64,000 bases of DNA, taken from Heterotrichella gracilis. Its lineage: Eukaryota; Sar; Xanthophyceae; Tribonematales; Xanthonemataceae. The position numbers and the translations under genes are program-made. The notes under the pieces were generated by a model that did not search any database, had not been told where the DNA came from, and saw only the letters and a list, made by a program, of their open reading frames with translations. The stretch spans positions 1-64,000 of the forward strand of contig JAULBX010009547.1 of the NCBI GenBank assembly GCA_032358255.1, read 5' to 3'. This document shows, in pieces, positions 11,783 through 24,814 of the stretch (its first letter is position 1; every line of letters starts with the position of its first letter).

Positions 11783-11805
11783 CGTGCTTTTACGGTAAAA
11801 GCACG
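11783..11805. repeat. 11-bp perfect palindrome
   Basis: CGTGCTTTTAC, one spacer base, then GTAAAAGCACG. No flanking target duplication is evident. Confidence 0.7.
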
Positions 11806-12957
11806 TCATTTTCAAACTCTCACCAACAGGTGATGGACAAATAGCTCTGACAGGTAACTTACATGCCATTAAATGGAGAAAAAAAAACTGATGAATAGAT
11901 GCTTGACAAATAGATGACTGATAAATGGACGCCTAAGGACCAACAAGTTGACCAACCCTTCAAGGAGGTTTCTACTATTACCGAATATTACATTGCCAAC
12001 CGTTTGAATTATTACGTTGCCAAGGCAGGGGAAGTCACCCCACAAAGATTGATATTCACAAACTGTAACAACACAACACTTCTGCCTCACGTACCAGCGG
12101 TCCATGCATGCAGATTAAATGGACTTCCTGTACATTGCGAAGTTTTGCCAAGTTAACCTAAGTTGAAAAGCAACCCGAGCCTCAGCTATTAACACTATTT
12201 GTAACTACCGGTACATGTGCAAAGGACACATGTGAAAAGCATCGTGCTCTGCCAGGCTATGTTACGGGGAAGTGCGGTGGAGGAACTAAGCCTGCATGAT
12301 TTGCAACTCAAATGAGCAAGGACTTGAATTTGAATATGAAAAAGGACGTGCACACAGGGTTCAGTTAGAAATGGCCAGCCCCCAGAATGGCCGTTAATAA
12401 ACTTTTTGCAGCAAGTTCTTGACTCATATTACCTGGGCATAATGACAGATGGACACTCCTGTGGTGGGGATAAACCTTGCCTGTGGACCAGTGTGGAGTA
12501 TTGGTGGACGGAACAATTAGGGGGTACTAAAAAAGCGATGACGAATACAACGACGGACTGTCCGAGTCATGGTGAAAAATTGGTTTATGGGACAATACGT
12601 TGTCCCGGCAACCGCTCCTGGACCAGGCAATCGAGGAAAACATACAATAGTTATGTATTATTCTCGGGGAAACGCTTGCATAGAAGCTAGCAGCTGCGAC
12701 GAGGTCACAATGGTTGATCATCCAATTTGACTGTCAAATAAATCTTGTAAATCTTGTAATCATCCAACCCACCAATGTATACTCTGTAAACAACGGGACA
12801 CAGATGCACACAATTGCACACCCTTACCATGCAAGCAGAGATTGTGACCTATGTATACGTATGGCACCATTATAATAAATTTCCATCTCTGATGCAAGCA
12901 AGACCCTGTTACAAACATATTACGGCCCCCTAGTAGTCGACTCCCATGCCTGCAGCC

Positions 12958-13090
12958 ATGTGGGCAAATACTATTGCACCCCCTTCTGTAGCGTAGTCTT
13001 GCGCATGCCAGCCACTGCACGCCTTCCCACGAGGGCAATTACTGTTGCACCCCCTTCTGTAGTATATTCTTGCGCATGCAGTCACTGCAT
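12958..13090. repeat. Two-unit tandem repeat of about 67 bp
   Basis: GGGCAA.TACT.TTGCACCCCC, TTCTGTAG and CTTGCGCATGC.....CACTGCA.GCCTTCCC occur twice in succession. There is no coding potential. Confidence 0.75.
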
Positions 13091-13233
13091 GCCTTCCCCC
13101 GCCGGCCCCCGCCCTCCTCCCCTTCCATCCTCAATGCCAACCCCCCCTGCAGTGGCGCACAACGCCTGTCATCCGAGCCTAGGCCACTGCCATAGCCTGT
13201 CGATGTGGCGAGTCACATGGCCAGGTCCCGGGC

Positions 13234-16200
13234 TCATTCCCTCCCCAGGGACGACGCGCCTGTCCCAGGTTTCGTTTCTGGGGATGCATCATGTCTGGAT
13301 TCGATGTCTGGGGACTCAACTGTCACGGATTCAATCTTGGCCAGGGGCGCAGCTGTCCCGGATTCCATTCCCTGGGAGGCGGGTGGCGCCACCCGGGGGA
13401 GGAAAGGGAGGAGGAAACTGGGAGGCGCCTGGACCCCCCCTTGTGCCCTGTTAAGGGTATCGTCCGACCCCAAGCGCGCGTACTCCCACAGGGCTGCGGC
13501 GGTGGGGAGCCTCCTTCGGTGCTGGGCGGTGTGGGAGGCGGAGGAGGGGAGGGGTGTGGTGACGGGTGGGGGGTGGCGGGGGGGTGCTGCTGCTGCTTGT
13601 GGCGGTGGTGGGAGGGTGGGGGGTAGTGGTGGCAATGGATTGGTTGGGAGCCTCTGCATCAAGCAGCACGCAACATGAGCTCAGGAGGGGTAAACGTACT
13701 ACGGATTTGCCTTGAAATTTCATAGATTTACAATACACACATCCATACTATCTTGCTTTGGCTACTAACGAGGTGCATGCATGAGCTACATGAGCTACAT
13801 GAGCTGAGGATGGGCATGGAAACTGCCCCCTAAACCCTAAACCCTAAACCCTGCATGCGGCCAGCAACTGTCCAACCCATCTGTCGATGGGTTTGTGCAT
13901 CCACACATGACCACAAGCTGTGCATTCATGTACACCCCCATGCAGACATACATATGCACATCCCATACATACACCCATGGGTACCCAGGGCTGTACGTAC
14001 CCAAACCATGCATCTATACACACATCCACACATGCATGCGCCCACCCCACCCCACCTGAGACATTACCCTGCCAGCGGCACCAGGGGTGTAATGGGATGG
14101 AAGTGAAGGGGAAGCAAACCCACCCCCCTGATGGCCCGACATTCCATACTGTGGAACAGGGGGCGGCCCCATCGTGGTACCCACAAGGGGCCCAATGCGG
14201 ACCACGCGGGGATTGTGTGTGGGGGGTGGGGGCCCATGTGGGGGGTGGGGATGCGGCAGAGGTGCGCGGGGCGGCAGGGGGGCCGCTTGCGTAGGGAGGA
14301 GGGGGGATGCAGGGGGGGGAGGTCGTGGCCCTCGTGAATTGGAAGGGGAGGGATCAGACCTGCACAGCGCACCAAAATAAATAAATAAATAAAGAAATCA
14401 GACCTGCACAGCGCACCAAACTTTACCTTATTGCTCTGTATCACCTTGCTTACAGCTACTATGACCCTGTCTACTGCACTGTACACCAAACAGAGCTCTT
14501 CCTTCAACCTATGGTATGTCACTCAAGGCATGACTGTCACTCTGGGTATTATGCTTGACATGCAACACTCTGCGTCCGTGATGTTAGCCACATGTCCCCG
14601 CACGTTGGCGTTCCATTTCACGTGGCTAACTGACGCACGCGCCCCATCGTAACCCTAAACCCTGCCGCACATGCACCCCATGTTACGCACACCAGAACCT
14701 TGCACCCGCAATCTGCAATCACCATGCATCATCATCGTGGTTGCATTAATCAGCATGCACCCCACCCCACCCCACGCACATCTGCTGCTCCCCCGCATCC
14801 ATGCTCACAGGAGCCAGCAGCAGTGGGGGCACCCTAAACCCTAAACCCTAAACCCTAAATCAAAGCATGCACCCCACCCCACCCCACGCACATCTGCTGC
14901 TCCCCCGCATCCATGCTCCCAGCAGCCAGCAGCAGTGGGGGCACCCTAAACCCTAAATCCTAAACCCTAAACCAAAGCATGCACCCCACCCCGTGTCACT
15001 CACATGCGCTGCCCCCCCACATCCTAAACCCAAACCAACCACCACATGCACCTCGTTCCACCACCCCCACCCACCCCACCCCACGCACATCTGCTGCTCC
15101 CCCACATCCATGCTCACAGCCGCCAGCAGCAGTGGAGGCACACCCGCAGCACTGGCCACAGCTACCACGCACTGCGCATGCGCAAGGGCCGCCTCTGGTG
15201 TGCGCACGGCGCCACGCTGGGTGGTTAGATGCGCACACATGCTGGCCAGCGCACCCGCCGCCTGGAAAACGGGAACACAGAGGTGAAAACGGGCGGACAC
15301 ATGAACTAATCAGTTAGTTAGTTGGTTACACGGATTCCAGCAATACAGCCATGTTAGCAGTCAGTTTTGCACATACGGCGCCACGCTGGGTGGTGAGGTG
15401 GGCGCACATGCTGGCCAGCGCTTAAAAAGCGCTTAAAAAAGCCAGCGCACCCGGACAATCAAAATAGATAAACGAATAAGTGAACAAACGTGCGGAGGCG
15501 TGAATAAAGGGGGGAAAGGAGGCAAATGTTTTGACAAATAAGCAAACAGTAAGGGCCAGTGCTCGCCGCGGCATGCAGCCTGCAGACTTCGCACGCAAGG
15601 CAACGGGGTTATTTACGCAGAATAAGATACGTAGGATTTTCTTCCCATGTATGCCCCTTGCTCGAGGGCTGAGCACACGCCATGACTTCAACAAATTAGC
15701 AAAATTCACCATGGCAAACCACTTCTGCTGCATCTGGTTTTTGAGGTAGTTGGCCACTGTGGTGTGGAACAGCAGGAGAGATGCAGTTAATGGGGAAAGG
15801 GGTCAGCTCAAGCACACAACAGGGGGCAGAACCAAGAGGGAATAGAAAAGACGTTAGGGTTCTGGGTTTATGGGTTTGGGTCTAGCGCGGGAACACAACA
15901 GAGCGCAGGGGGAGTACAGAAGGCTGGAGGGATTTTCCCACCTGGTAGTTGCCAAGGGGAGTGTTGCCGTGGAGGTAGGAGGGGAGGGAGGAGGCAGTGA
16001 GCAGGGGGCGGACCCAGGGGGGGCTGGCACGAAACGAAAAGGGGACGGAAGAGCTTCGCCCGCACAGCTGGTTGAAGGCATCGGTGGCAGACACAGCAAA
16101 GCCTGCGGGAGAGGGTGGGTATGGGGGGTGGGCGGGGAGGTTCATGGCTCAAATTTGTCCATTGGGCAAAATTCCCACAGCGGTGACGGTAGTAGGGCTA

Positions 16201-19200
16201 AGGATATCGCTGCATGGGCGATCCTGATAAGGGTTTACATGTAGGGTGGCACTGCCACCACACGTGCACACAGCTGATTGAAGGCATTGGGATGACACAG
16301 CAGTGGCAGTGGCAGAGGGTACGGAGGGTGGGTGTGGGTGAGAATTGGGGAGGGAGGGGGGTGCCATGGCCTGAAGTGCCCAGGGGGCAAGGAGTTGCAA
16401 GCAGAATGTGTAGGGGCGCACACTGCATGTGGCAGGGGTGGGGGTGAATTAGATGGAGGTTGGTGGCGTGAGGCTGTCATAGGGCAAAGTTCTCACAGTT
16501 GGTTTAGAGCACCACCAAGCGGGGTTTTGGGTGTCACCACATTTTAAAGGGTTCACGTTTGGGCACCACCACAATTGCCTTCAGAGTGCCACCACATGTG
16601 CACACCTGTCAAGGGTTTGGGTCTGGGTTTAGGGTCTGGGTTAGGATGTCAGCGCGGGTAGCCCCGATTGTGCACCTGGTGGCCCTGACTATTCCCAGCT
16701 CCACTGTTTAGGGTGTAGGGTTTGCATATGGCTTTGCCTTAGGGTGTCAGCACCTGGTGGCTCCCACCTCCACTGTTTGGGGTTTAGGATTTGCGTGAGG
16801 GTTTGTTGTAGGGTTACAGCATGTGTGCGCACCTGGTGGGCCCCACTGCTCCCAGCTCCACTCCCCCCCCGCCTCACCCACTACTCCCCCTGTGGCCCCA
16901 GGCACCCTTGTGCTGCCACCTGGCAGTGCCCCAGCCACATGGGCGGGCAGCATGGAACCTCCGCTCACGGCTGTGATACCCCCCCCTTGGTGCTGGGAGC
17001 GGGGAGGGAGTCCGCTGGAGGTGGGGGTAGGCCTCGCGAGGGTGTTGGTGGGTGGACACATGTTGGGGCTTGCCAACAAGGCATGCAGGATGGGCGGGGA
17101 TGTGGTGGTGGTGGTGGTGGTGGTGGTGGTGGTTGCGGTGGCGGCGGCGGCGGCGGTGGCGTGTATGTGGGGGGTGGGGGGAAAGGTGGGCAGGGGGAGG
17201 GGGGATGGATCCATGGGCTGCACGAAAGGGGTGGAGGTGGGGGTGGCTGCCACGTCGGGTGAAAATCCCAGCTTAAGGTTCACGCTTGAGCCTCCAGAGA
17301 ACTGTACGGTCCTCTGGCTCACAACCGTTGACTTCACTCTCTTCCTCCCCCATTGCAAATTACCCTCAACAGGGTCTCCAAAGGCAGGTGGCGGTGGTTG
17401 GGGAGCAGCAGTGTGTGTGTGTGTGGTGGGTGGGTGGGTGGGTGCTTGGGCCTGGGTGGAGGTGGGTGGGGGGGTGGCGCTCCAAGCCCTCTTGCGGTGG
17501 TGCTGCTCTGTTCCCCCTTCCTTGGGGCGATGGCGGTGGCGGCGGTGGGGGCGGGGCAGGTGGTCTGCGCATATGGATTGGTCGGCGGGCTGGTCATGCC
17601 CTGACCCTGTGGGGGAAAGAGCCCATGTTTGATACACGAGGTATGAAAAGAGCCCGTGTTAAAACATCGGGTGTGGAAAGAGCCGATGTACGAATCATGC
17701 CCAATATTTTGCTCTGTTATCTTATGTCTCTAGCCAGGGTAATAATATAATAATAGGACTATTATTATCTTATTACCCTTGCTCAAGGTTGCGAGACTGA
17801 TTCATTCACTCTACTAGTTTGGCATTGCAAACTTATCGCCCCAGATATGTGCCCTTCAGGGGCACGCAAGGCAATAATAAAAAGGTTAAGCTGATGATGC
17901 TTGGGAATGCCTTTGCTGAGTGACTTGCACTGCAAGGGTGAACATGCCATCCTAAACCCAGACCCTAGAGAAGAGTTTAGGGTTTCCTTGCCTACCTGTC
18001 CCAGCCCTGGAGTTGCTGAAGGAGTCCCCAGTGCTCGAGTCATTGGAGACACTGACCTGGGCAACCCTTGAGTCAGACCCTAGGGTTTGCTTAGGGTCTC
18101 GTACGCTGTCCGACCCTCGAGGTGCGTGGGGGCGGAGGGCAGGGGGTGAAGCGCCGCCTGAAGATAATTGGTCTTTATTCAGGATCTTTTTAAATAACCT
18201 ACAATATATATGTATTATATATATATCCTTGTCTACATTGTAGCTACTGCGTCAGTGTTGGTGGTGGGGGGCCAGTAAGTGGGGGGTACAATAGGTACAA
18301 CTTGTGAGGAGTACGGGATGGATGGTGCGGTGGTGGGTGTGGAGTGGCAGTAGGAGGATGGGGCTGTGGTGGGTGTGGGGTGGAGGCGGCGGCACCAGGG
18401 TGTGGAACACATCCCACTCACTACATGTATACATGTTCCCATCCAGTTGGGCTTGCAGAATTCGCCAGGCTCACATACAGATGCACTCCCACTCTCAACC
18501 CATCCCACTCGCGCCCCCATTTGCATTGCGCAGGCACTACCCCCACCCCGTCACCGTAACCCACCTGCGCCCCCCTCCACATGCGCCTGGTACCTTGCCC
18601 GCACTTCATTACTAGCCAAGGACCACCCAGGGTGCCCCGCCTTGTGCCACTGAAGGTCAGCCTGCAATTTCAATACTTGGGTCATTGACTACACAACCTC
18701 AGCTTCTAATCAACTTCACTTTCCAGGTAACGTCACATTCCAGGCAATCGATTGTTTTCTCTGTTTCCCTCCCCAGGAGTGGGATGTGTGCCCTCTCAAG
18801 GTGAAATGCATGTGAATCCTGAAGGCAAAGTATGGTTCCTACATTGAACCCTTGTCACGAAATTCACTTCTTCATTTGATGGCATCCGATGATCCTTGCC
18901 AACATGTGATTACACAAGGGACCTTTGAGTGCAAAGCCACAGCAAGGGTTTGAAATGAGGAGGGAGGAGCCTGGAAACTCTTGAGAGGGGTTTGAAGTGT
19001 GTTTGTGAACTTCCAATTTCACATTCTGTCAACAAGTTTGTTATAGTTGCCGATGTACTGGCTTGTGCAGGATTAAAGACGGTCGCTGGTGAGTTGCTAT
19101 CCAGCAAGGCCGGGCCCCAGGGAGCATAAGGTAACGTTTACCTGCTCGTGGTTTAACCTGCTGGGGTAGGGTTTTCTTTTCTTAATTTAAGAGCCGTAAA

Positions 19201-22200
19201 CCAGGCGCGGCAACAGAAGTCCGAGAAGATTTTTGCCTTCCTCATGCTAGTGCAAGTACCTGGGTCAACCTGGCTTTGGCCACTTGGGTTAACCCGGAAA
19301 AGATGTGCAAGGGAATGTAAGGGAATATTTCAGCTCCTGAGACTGGCTCTTTACCACTCCGTCACTTCCTCAATCATCGCCCTCGTAAAGCGAGGAGCTT
19401 ATATTTCTAATTAAATGTTTGCTTGATTGAAAAGTATGCAAACTGATAATTCTTGTCCTATTGGAATGCGAATGCCACTGGTAAGGATGGCAAATAATAG
19501 TTAAATGCATCTAAGGCAGCAGCTCCGGCAGCAGCCTGAGGGGCAGGGTATAGGGCTTTTGCCTGTAGGGTTTAGAGTTGTTTTCTCACCTGGGGCAGCA
19601 GCTCCTGCACCAGCTGCTGCTGCTTTGGGGATGTGCTTGGTCCCAGCCACGTCACGCGAGTGACCTGTGGGGATCCCTGATGCTGGAGGAGGACACCTGC
19701 AAAATTTAGAAGCGTATAACGTTGCGGAATTTGCAGAATCACAAAGAGGTTCCCCAACCCCATTGCAATACCAATGTGGGGCGGATCCCTGCTGGGAGTC
19801 TGCCTAGATTTACTTATAATACGTTTCTTGGTACTTTACAGGTTCAGGAAAGGTGCAATGCCCTCTCTAGGGTGATATCCTGGTGGAGTAAAGTGGCGCA
19901 GAGTTTGCAAATGTGGTTTCCCAGATGGTTGAACAGCTGGGATGCATTAGATTCCATGATGACATTGAATTTGTCGTGGTTCTGTGTGTTCGTGTTAAAA
20001 AGGTGCAAACTTCAGCTTGAGAGCCACCCATGTTGTCCATTGAAACAACATGTCTGCATGTAGTACAAATACACACATCTGGGAGGGACACAAGTTGATC
20101 CAATTGTTCCGATTAATTGTTACAAGGACAATAACAAATTGGTACCAATGATACTAGATAGCAGTAGGGTGTGCTTTTTTTGGGTAAAACATACCAACTG
20201 TTTCCAAGTCCAAGCCCAGGTCTGTTTAGACCTGCTCAAATTTTTATGGTTTTCAAAAATTAAGATGTGTTTTTGGGATGCATGCTTTACACGTACCCAC
20301 GGGGTGTTCCAAGTCCAGGCTGTTGTGTGGCCACCTAAACAGCAGGCTCATGGCGTGGCCCTTGCTGCTGTCCTTGCCCTGCGGTGCACACAGAGTGAAA
20401 ACAGATGGAAAATAGCCATGCAGCCTGATTTGAGCGGACTTGGATGCGTTTGTGAAGAAACAGGGAAAGCATATATCCCAGGCCAAAAGCTACAAAGAAA
20501 CAAGCAGAGGCGGAAATACGGTTTTTTTTTGTTTTTTGTGTTGAAGTGTCCAGCAGGAGGCGCACGCGCCCAGCCAGGCAAGAGCAGGGTCAAGAAAGGC
20601 ACAAACAGTAACCCTAAACCCTAGAACAGCACAAACGGGACGCCAAAGAACTGGGCAGCCCCTTACCTGCTGCAAGAAAGCCCTCCACACATACAGGCGT
20701 GGGGGCACAGCTGGGCACCAGCCTGCGGGGGATGTGGTGAGGGGTTGTTTAGGGGTATGTTCCGATTAGTTCCGGGGATCTTCAATGGGAGGGAAACTCA
20801 CATATACCTCCATGCGCAACCGAGCACGGACAAGCACACTGACAGGCATGTAGTTGTATGAAGCAATGTAATATGCATGCACAGTGTAGTTATCTGAAGG
20901 CTGTGTTTCATATATTTTTACGAGCCTGGCTAGCCGGCATGCGCAGGTATTCGAGTCGCCTGGAGTGATTGGCTGCGCATTTTGGTATATTCAGTACCAG
21001 GCCGGGATTTCATTGCCATGAACTGCCACTGCTTGCTTGCTGAGAGTGTCCTGGCCACCATTTATTAACAAAAACATCTTTCCGTTCGAGGTTTAGACGT
21101 CCACACCTTTTAGGGGTTTCGTCCCCTCCTTGCCATCACCCTCTAGGTTTTCTGGCCCATCAACCATGAGTGGAGCGTCCAGATGCGCATGCTGGCTGTT
21201 AGGGGCCACATCCACCTGCGGACACAGAGGGTGAGTGAACCCTGCATAGGGGTACATGATCAGCCAAGTGGGAAATGGTACAGCCAGGGATGAGTGTGAG
21301 CGGGGCGGAGTGCTGCCAGGTGGCGCTAGCATGCAACCACTGCTAGCCACACAAGGCTCAGACTGACGTCTCAGACGGACAGCAGACGCTAATCATTGGC
21401 CACTGTTTTCACCTCTGCAAGCTTTGAGACGCAAAGGCAATTGGCAGGTCACGGGCATGGCAGCGATTTAGAGGTGCACGCATCTGGCTGGTTATGGTCA
21501 GGCCATGAAAACTTTGAATGACTGCTGGCCAATGGCGGCCACCCCGTACCACAAATGAATATATAATTAAATAAATAAATGAATAAACAAAGAAATAAAT
21601 AAATGACAGAATAAATACCCCGTACCACAAAGGGCTCTGAAGTGCAAGGCTCGATGGCATCTCCTCCAATTGCACCCCCTTCACCAGCCCCATCGTCCCC
21701 CCACATGCGCGCCACCAGGCGCAGCTGCGGGCGCCTTGCGGGGTGGTCATCCAGTGAGATATATGTGATGCGCAAGCCATGCAAGCACGCCTGGCCACCC
21801 TGCAAAGGACACAGCGGCCACATGTGGAGGTGGGGTGTGGCGGTGCAGCAAGTTGTGCGCACGCATGGGCCATGTTTGCTATAAGGTGTGCCATGCTTGA
21901 GCATGGGGGGCCACATGTTGCAAGGGCGCACAGCTTGGGGTACTCGTGTGGGATGCATTTCTTTTTATTTTTAAATTATTAACATTTTTAATTATTAAAA
22001 TTTTAATTTGCGCAGGACATATAGGCACGCCTGGCCGTTCTGCACAGGGCAGACATGGCACATTTTGCCTCGAAATTGGGGCGATTTTTTGTGCATTTGG
22101 CGGTGCGGTGCGCCACGTGCGTGGGCTACCCCCAAGCATACATGTGTGGCTGGGGTTACTGGGGTGCCCCATGCATGCACTACCACGCTTTATAAGGGCT

Positions 22201-24130
22201 GTGGCATGATTGTTTATGAAATTGGAATAATTTACATAATTAGAAGATTTCGAGCTGCAGACTTAGTGTTACTTGTACTAACAATTACGTCATGGCGCAT
22301 GCACACGCATTACCCACTGGTTCAATATGCACCATGTGCCTCGCATGCATTGCAGCTGTTAGTGGCGGAAACCAGATGCGCTTTTGGCTTGGGGCTGGTG
22401 TGGCATGTGCAAGGGTGTAGGGTCAACGAGATGCTCTTCCAGCAGGAGGTCGGTGCCCATGTGGCATGCCTGGCAAGAGACTGGTGTACAGGTGCAATTT
22501 TAGCAATTTAGGGTTTAGGGTAGATGGGATCCGCTGCTAGCGGGTTTAGGGTAGATGGGATCCGCTTCTATCGGGAGACTGACACTCAAGTGGCACATGG
22601 CGCACCGCAACAGCAACACCGCATGTTGTTCTCGCACAGCATGGGCATGCGTCATCTCACGTGGTGTCCCACGGGGCATGTATGGCGTGCACTTTTGCCC
22701 TCCATACCATGGGAGCTGCCATGTATGTTCACATCACGTGTGGTACCCGCAAGGCGCACCGCAGCAGCAGCATGTGCCCGCCGGATTGCGTGCCCACGGC
22801 TTGTGCAACTTAGGGTTTAAAGCAAAATGCGTGGTTGCTGTGTTGGAGCAAGTGCGTGGGTAAAATGCGCTCCTAGCAGGAGACTGGTATGCAAGTAGGT
22901 ATGTGCAAGGCGAACCGCAGCAGCAACATGTGCCCACCGCATCAATGGCCATGTGGGGTATGAACCATACCATGTGCCATGTGAGCCCTCCTTGCCCTCC
23001 TTGCATGCATGCGCCGCCATGGCCCCAAGTGGCGTTCTCCCTAAACCCTACACACCTCTTGCATGCATGTGTGTACTGCCATGGCCACAAGTGGCGAGAT
23101 CCCTAAAACCTAAACCCTCCTTGCGTCCTTGCACCGCCATAAGTAGCCACCCTCACCCAAAACCCCCATCCCCATACTGCACTATAATTGTTACCCACCT
23201 GTATGTGTACCACCACTGCACACCAACGCTTTGGGGCCAAAATACCCCATTCCCATACTGCAATATAATGTTTACCCACCTCTATTTGTACCACCACTGC
23301 ACACCGGCGCTCTTGTGGCCCATCATCGTCCAATGCAACCGAGCCCCCCTGCACATACACAGCACGCTCAGCCGCAAAGCACTATTTAGGGTTTAAGGTT
23401 TCAACCCTAAACCCTCCTTCCCACACACTCCACCTGCGCCAGCGATGCCTATTGTCTTGCCAACAGGGCAAGGGTAACAAGATAACAAATCAGTCCTAGT
23501 TTCTGTCTTGGTACCCTTGATGAGGGTGATCAGGTGACTGGGTGGGCTGCCAGCCTAAACCCCAAACCCTAAACCCCATGCCGCGAGGTAGGCATACCAC
23601 ACATATATATGTAGTGGCCACCCCTATCAAGTGGCTAAGCAATAATGCAAACTAAGGAGTCTATAAGTCTGTGTGCTGCAACTACGCAACAGTAGTGAGG
23701 GCTTAGCGAGCTCAAGCACGAGGTTAACTAGCCACTGGAGCCGGAGGGGCTGTGCAGAGCTGTGAATGGAGAGGTTACACTTGGAAAGTGGTGCAACGGG
23801 ACAACAGTACCCCAACAAGGGCACTTACCCACAGCTCAATACTGGTTATGACAGCCACAGAGCACACACGCAGGCAGTACAGACTGCACACCACAAGTGT
23901 AAGTCTTGGGAAGCCACGCGCCTCCCTCACTGGCAGTGTGTCACCAGCGGGTTCCACAGTGTGTACACAAGAGGTATGTAGGTCATCTGGTTAGGGTTTA
24001 GGGTCTCAAAGTGGGCATGCACAAGTATATAGCTCACCGTGTGTTGGCAGATTTGATACCCAGGTCCGTCCTTCAGCTGCAGGTGTAGTGCACCATCCTG
24101 CGTCTGGTCGTCCACAGGTTCCACATACAG
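13234..24130 (-). CDS. Unidentified multi-exon gene
   Basis: I do not recognise the product. Exons with good splice sites and open frames, in order of translation, include: 24038-24130 (31 codons, LYVEPVDDQTQDGALHLQLK...), 23280-23348 (GGSVALDDDGPQERR...), about 21620-21794 (GLRITYISLDDHPARRPQLR...), about 21160-21220, 20667-20722, 20335-20378, 19590-19664 (VTRVTWLGPSTSPKQQQLVQ...), 18565-18661 (ADLQWHKAGHPGWSLASNEV...), 15710-15756 (ANYLKNQMQQKWFAM), 15118-15261 (Ala-rich, 48 codons), and a Pro-rich terminal exon of about 13234-13662. A Thr/Ala/Pro-rich stretch at 16830-17290 may be a coding linker. Not every junction could be phased, so this could be two genes. The 5' end is not found, and introns are full of exon echoes. 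Edge coordinates are approximate where marked. Confidence 0.45.
13827..13852. repeat. Telomere-like CCCTAAA tract
   Basis: Three to four CCCTAAA units in an intron of the unidentified minus-strand gene, after ATGAGCTACATGAGCTACATGAGC triplication-like sequence at 13780-13805. Confidence 0.8.
14352..14421. repeat. 24-bp direct repeat around an (AAAT)n insert
   Basis: ATCAGACCTGCACAGCGCACCAAA occurs on both sides of an AATAAATAAATAAATAAAGA spacer. The two copies are identical. The arrangement looks like a long target-type duplication made around AT-rich filler. Confidence 0.85.
14757..14973. repeat. Two echo-plus-telomere-motif units beside an exon
   Basis: The donor edge of exon 15118-15261 with its downstream intron (CACGCACATCTGCTGCTCCC...CATCCATGCTCACAG..GCCAGCAGCAGTGG) is repeated at 14757-14831 and 14864-14943. 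Each copy is directly followed by three to four CCCTAAA units (14832-14859, 14944-14972). This is the clearest case in the window of an exon edge and a telomere-like run duplicated together. Confidence 0.9.
15375..15455. repeat. Echo of exon acceptor edge with internal GCGCTTAAAA duplication
   Basis: TACGGCGCCACGCTGGGTGG...GCGCACATGCTGGCCAGCGC copies 15208-15255 of the neighbouring exon. The copy is interrupted by GCGCTTAAAAAGCGCTTAAAAAAGCC before CAGCGCACCC resumes. Confidence 0.8.
17100..17161. repeat. GGT/GGC trinucleotide microsatellite
   Basis: An uninterrupted GTG run passes into GGC repeats. Read on the minus strand it codes a Thr then Ala run in the low-complexity linker of the unidentified gene. 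It is probably length-variable. Confidence 0.85.
17732..17783. repeat. 25-bp near-perfect foldback element, copy 1
   Basis: Arms at 17732-17756 and 17759-17783 pair over 25 bp with two mismatches and a 2-base loop. The outer arm reads AGC(C/A)AGGGTAATAA.ATAATAATAG. A related element lies at 23468-23519, so this is a dispersed family rather than a chance palindrome. Confidence 0.75.
21525..21640. repeat. Exon-edge echo around AT-rich filler
   Basis: GGCCACCCCGTACCACAAA (21536-21554) recurs as ACCCCGTACCACAAA at 21616-21632, the likely 3' edge of the exon at about 21620-21794. About 60 bases of (AAAT)n-like sequence separate them. A copy of the opposite exon edge is at 22020-22060 (GGCACGCCTGGCC.T.CTGCA), also beside an AT-rich block (21958-22010). 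Confidence 0.75.
22560..22950. repeat. Three copies of a CGCACCGCAGCAGCAACATGTG block
   Basis: Blocks at about 22600-22625, 22755-22785 and 22905-22935 share GCGCACCGCA.CAGCA.CA...GTG..C. GGAGACTGRYA.TCAAGT blocks sit nearby at 22575 and 22880. Given the pattern elsewhere, one copy is probably a real exon edge of the unidentified gene (reading LLLRCALR on the minus strand) and the others are echoes. I cannot tell which. Confidence 0.55.
23468..23519. repeat. Foldback element, copy 2
   Basis: Arms CAAGGGTAACAAGA (23469-23482) and TCTTGGTACCCTTG (23506-23519) pair at 13 of 14 positions around a loop containing AGTCCTAG. The element at 17732-17783 has matching outer arms and an AGTCCTAT centre on its complement. 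Both lie in introns of the same gene. Confidence 0.65.
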
Positions 24131-24814
24131 CTGCACCCACCACAACCCAAGTATTGGCTGGTTACTGGCTGTGATAAAGGGCAAGATGTTGCCTCAAGGT
24201 AAGTGCAAACCCAGTTCCCTTTCGCCTAGCCTGCCTACCAACAGTGTTCGACATCCCCTAGGGCCAGGCCTGTTTTATTGTGCGCGTGTCCAAGGGAACA
24301 TCTTGAACACTTGATGAAGCTTAGCGGCCAGTATGTGCAGCACTACATATTCCGCCATATGCGGAGGCACTTTCCAGTTTTGAGACAAGGCAAGGACAAG
24401 GCATCCCATGGGTTATGGTACGATCGTGTACCTCACAGCCTTGCATCGTTGATCGAGTACTACGGTGTCGCTCGATCAAGCGAGACACATGCACCCTTTC
24501 AACCTTTTTGAGCTATTTGTTTGGCCTTTGTTCCGTGCTTACGAGCTGTTGGCCTGGCCATAACGACGTAATACGTGGTTTGCCTTCGGCTGCTGCTGCA
24601 GCTTCGCAAAGTTGTGATTAGGGCAACTTGCTTTCCGCCCTAATCCCTGGCTGGAGCCACTTGCAACGCATCACCTAGACTCCTCAGTTCCTCACATTGG
24701 GGTTCGTCGACATCGGAGGTTCTGCCACTCGGAACTGTGCGTAGCGCGCAATGAGCATGGGCCGTCATTGCGCACAAGGACCGACGCGGGCTTCATGCAG
24801 GTCTGCGTACATAC

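Larger units (their letters stand above)
9864..13233. other. Gene-free convergent intergenic region
   Basis: 3.4 kb between the TLK stop and the Pro-rich 3' end of the next minus-strand gene. ORFs here are short, lack recognisable motifs and show no paired splice sites that join in phase. It holds an imperfect duplication, hairpins and a short tandem repeat, which are listed separately. Confidence 0.5.

Noticed and set aside
13831-13852. Possible chromosome end because of telomere repeats
   Set aside because: All CCCTAAA tracts are short, in both orientations and flanked by genes on both sides. None is at a window edge or longer than about five units.
16747-17637. Minus-strand ORF of 296 codons
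   Set aside because: It stays open because of GGT/GGC and CCA-rich low-complexity sequence. Only part may be a real linker exon, and the full ORF crosses likely splice sites.
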